DNA of 33,180 nt from Chloroflexota bacterium (GTDB lineage: Bacteria; Chloroflexota; Anaerolineae; Anaerolineales; UBA11858): the NCBI GenBank assembly GCA_030608465.1, contig JAUWEC010000007.1, forward strand, positions 1-33,180, given 5' to 3'. Of this stretch, positions 31,098 to 33,180 are shown piece after piece. A model generated the notes under the pieces. It did not search any database, was not told the DNA's origin, and worked only from the letters and a program-made list of their open reading frames with translations. Position numbers and translations under genes: made by a program. Position 1 is the stretch's first letter; each line of letters opens with the position of its first letter.

Positions 31098-32831
31098 ATG
31101 TCCTCTATAAAAACAGAAATTCGTGCCGGCGCATATTACGATTCGGTTATTTTGATGCAGCTGCAGCGCTCGCTTGCGGATTTGCCGAAGGTCATTGACG
31201 CGGGAGTAGTGATGGCAACGGAAGCAAATAAAGATCTGCTGGAGCAAAGCGGCTTATTGGTTGATGAGATCAAAGGAGCCAAAGCGGATGACCTGGTGAT
31301 TGTGGTTAAAGCTGAAAATGCAAAAGATGCCCAGAAGGCGCTTGAGCAAGTGGATGATCTGGTCGCTGCCAGGCGGAGCAGGGATACAGTAGGTCAGGAT
31401 TTCCTGCCTAAAAGCCTGGAAACAGCGGCAAAGACCCTGCCGGATGCTAAATGGATCCTGATTTCAGTGCCGGGCCGCTATGCCGCTGGCGTTTCCCAGG
31501 AAGCCCTGCGATTGGGCAAACATGTCTTCCTTTACAGCGACAACGTCAGCCTGGAGGAGGAAATTGACCTAAAAAAGAAAGGTGCAGAAAAAGGTTTGTT
31601 AGTGATGGGACCGGATTGCGGCACCGCGATCATTAATGGGATTGGACTGGGTTTTGCTAATCATGTCCGCAGGGGACCCATCGGGATGATCGCCGCTTCA
31701 GGTACAGGGCTGCAGCAGGTTTCAGTTCGCGTTCATCAGATGGGAGGCGGCCTTACCCATGCCCTTGGCACCGGAGGAAGGGATCTTTCTTCCCAGGTGG
31801 GCGGTCTCACAGCCCGGATGGGATTGGAAGTATTGGATCGGGACCCGGATACCAAAGTGATTATCCTGCTTTCCAAACCTCCCGACCCAGAAACAGCGGA
31901 CGGGATAATTAGTTTTGCCAGGGGGTTGAGCAAACCGGTGGTGATCAATTTTATCGGCTATGGGTCCACTTTACAGCAGATTGATAATCTTCATTTTACA
32001 ACCACTTTTGATGATACTGCCGCAGCGGCCGTAAGAATAGCTGCCGGAGATGAAACACTTCAGCAGGAGCAGGAATACCCTCTGGATCGATTTAAAGCCG
32101 GTCAGTGTTATCTGCGGGGTTTGTTCTCCGGCGGAACCCTGGCTTATGAAGCCTTATTAATCCTGGATTATTATCTACCAGCTGTTTATTCAAATGCTCC
32201 TATAAACAAAGAATATCGGTTAAAAAACTCGTTGGTCAGCCAAGAGCATACAATTGTTGATCTGGGAGAAGACGAATTTACAGTGGGCCGCCTGCATCCC
32301 ATGATGGATCATGAACTGCGGGTCCAGCGTCTGGAATCCGAAGCAGAGGATCCTGAAACAGCGCTGATCTTATTGGATGTTGTATTAGGATATGGTTCAC
32401 ACCCGGACCCGGCTGCTGAATTGGCGCCGGTGATTAAAGATGCTCGATTAAATGCGGAAAAAGCCGGCCGTTATCTGGAGGTAGTGATCGTTGTTTCCGG
32501 CACTGATGCTGATCCGCAAGATATGAAATCCCAGGAAGAGCGCTTCCGGGAGGCAGGGGCGCGAGTTTTCCGCAGCAATGACAAAGCAGTTCGTTATGCC
32601 GGAGGTTTGGTCCAGGCCCTAGAAGGAAAAAATGAGCCGGTCTCTGCTCCATCATTCACTCCGGTTGATCTAAAATCTTTAACAGGGAAATTTTCTGCCA
32701 TTAATGTGGGACTGGAATCCTTCACTGAAAGCCTATTAGCCCAAAATGTCGGCGCTGTCCAGGTGGACTGGAAACCCGCAGCCGGCGGGAATACCGATTT
32801 AATGGCATTGTTAGAGAAGATGAAAGGGTAA
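31098..32831 (+). CDS. fdrA: FdrA family acyl-CoA-ligase-like protein
   Basis: 577 residues. It resembles E. coli FdrA (AllF) and has the succinyl-CoA-synthetase alpha-like CoA-binding and ligase fold: SVPGRYAAGVSQEAL, then KKGAEKGLLVMGPDCGTAIING, then the nucleotide-type IAASGTGLQQVSVRVHQMGGG and LGTGGRDLSSQVGG. In E. coli FdrA with two partners (YlbE, YlbF) forms oxamate carbamoyltransferase in allantoin use. The other subunits may lie beyond the right end; only a nitrilase follows within the window. AGGAAGG precedes the ATG, and the stop overlaps the next ribosome binding site. Confidence 0.88.
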   Translation: MSSIKTEIRAGAYYDSVILMQLQRSLADLPKVIDAGVVMATEANKDLLEQSGLLVDEIKGAKADDLVIVVKAENAKDAQKALEQVDDLVAARRSRDTVGQDFLPKSLETAAKTLPDAKWILISVPGRYAAGVSQEALRLGKHVFLYSDNVSLEEEIDLKKKGAEKGLLVMGPDCGTAIINGIGLGFANHVRRGPIGMIAASGTGLQQVSVRVHQMGGGLTHALGTGGRDLSSQVGGLTARMGLEVLDRDPDTKVIILLSKPPDPETADGIISFARGLSKPVVINFIGYGSTLQQIDNLHFTTTFDDTAAAAVRIAAGDETLQQEQEYPLDRFKAGQCYLRGLFSGGTLAYEALLILDYYLPAVYSNAPINKEYRLKNSLVSQEHTIVDLGEDEFTVGRLHPMMDHELRVQRLESEAEDPETALILLDVVLGYGSHPDPAAELAPVIKDARLNAEKAGRYLEVVIVVSGTDADPQDMKSQEERFREAGARVFRSNDKAVRYAGGLVQALEGKNEPVSAPSFTPVDLKSLTGKFSAINVGLESFTESLLAQNVGAVQVDWKPAAGGNTDLMALLEKMKG

Positions 32832-32846
32832 AGGAGGAACTTCTTG

Positions 32847-33180
32847 ATGAAAGAATTTACAGCGGCTTGTGTGCAAATTGCGATCACTCCCAACGATCCC
32901 CAAGCCAATATAACCAAAAGCATAGAATGGCTGAAAAAAGCTGTGATGGAATACCAGGCAGAGCTGATCGTATTTCCAGAGACAGTTACCACCGGGTTTG
33001 ATACAGCTATGACTCCTGAGGAATTGTGGGACCTGGTAGATGAAGCGCCTGGCGCTTTAACTGAAGGGATCCAGGATGCAGCCAAAGAATTGAGCGTTCA
33101 TGTGGTTTGGCCCACTTATCGGAGAGCTGATGAAAGAGGAAAAGTATATAATTCCTCCCTCTTGATTGGACCGGATGGGG
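32847..33180 (+). CDS. Carbon-nitrogen hydrolase (nitrilase superfamily), 3' end outside the window
   Basis: The first 111 residues are present; the gene runs off the right end. The catalytic Glu45 is in IVFPETVTTGF. The Lys and Cys of the triad lie beyond the window. AAGGAGG sits nine bases before the ATG and overlaps the fdrA stop, so it belongs to the same operon. It may hydrolyse a carbamoyl or amide compound released or used by the FdrA system. It is a different sequence from the nitrilase at 24897. Confidence 0.88.
   Translation, partial: MKEFTAACVQIAITPNDPQANITKSIEWLKKAVMEYQAELIVFPETVTTGFDTAMTPEELWDLVDEAPGALTEGIQDAAKELSVHVVWPTYRRADERGKVYNSSLLIGPDG

Overview
The window looks like a chromosomal segment of an uncultured or little-studied member of the Chloroflexota, most likely class Anaerolineae. 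This rests on a large ATP-dependent LuxR regulator, a primary-type sigma factor with a long helical insert between regions 3 and 4, a secreted serpin lipoprotein, many short hypothetical genes, and mixed anaerobe traits (Fe-S proteins, a corrinoid-reactivation-like protein, a FdrA-type CoA protein). No rRNA, tRNA, CRISPR array, transposase or integrase was recognised, so the phylum call is an inference from gene content.

Layout. 1-2.6 kb: sigma-70 factor, a tiny membrane protein and an alpha/beta hydrolase in a coupled run. 2.7-5.3 kb: a stand-alone MetH-activation-like gene diverges from an lctP-type lactate permease whose stop overlaps a 59-residue membrane protein; the divergent promoters are near-identical extended -10 elements in inverted orientation. 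5.3-6.1 kb: AT-rich patch with a membrane-protein fragment and an ICMT-like methyltransferase. 6.3-8.9 kb: thiolase, GNAT, pterin carbinolamine dehydratase and cupin, closed by a nested palindrome against a cysteine-rich Fe-S protein read from the other strand. 9.9-12.3 kb: mutS2, apparently leaderless. 12.6-14.8 kb: a secreted hypothetical protein and a serpin lipoprotein, each with its own terminator.

15-25.7 kb is the accessory region. It holds a 931-residue LuxR regulator with small downstream genes, an amidohydrolase lipoprotein, an NTF2-like protein, and a tightly overlapping operon of S66 peptidase (MccF/LdcA type), methyltransferase, ABC ATPase and ABC-2 permease. That operon resembles self-immunity or export modules. 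Directly after it lies a graveyard (24.43-24.84 kb) with the tails of a serpin, an S66 peptidase and a methyltransferase fused or lined up in order, followed by a nitrilase. This is evidence of a second, decayed copy.

26-33 kb: a possible short promoter-to-terminator RNA and a membrane protein. Next comes metG on the minus strand, preceded by what looks like a complete ribosome-mediated attenuator: promoter, 38-codon leader ORF with five Met codons in nine positions, then a strong terminator just before metG. This is the most interesting signal in the window. Last is a plus-strand run of CaiB-type CoA-transferase, FdrA and the start of a second nitrilase.
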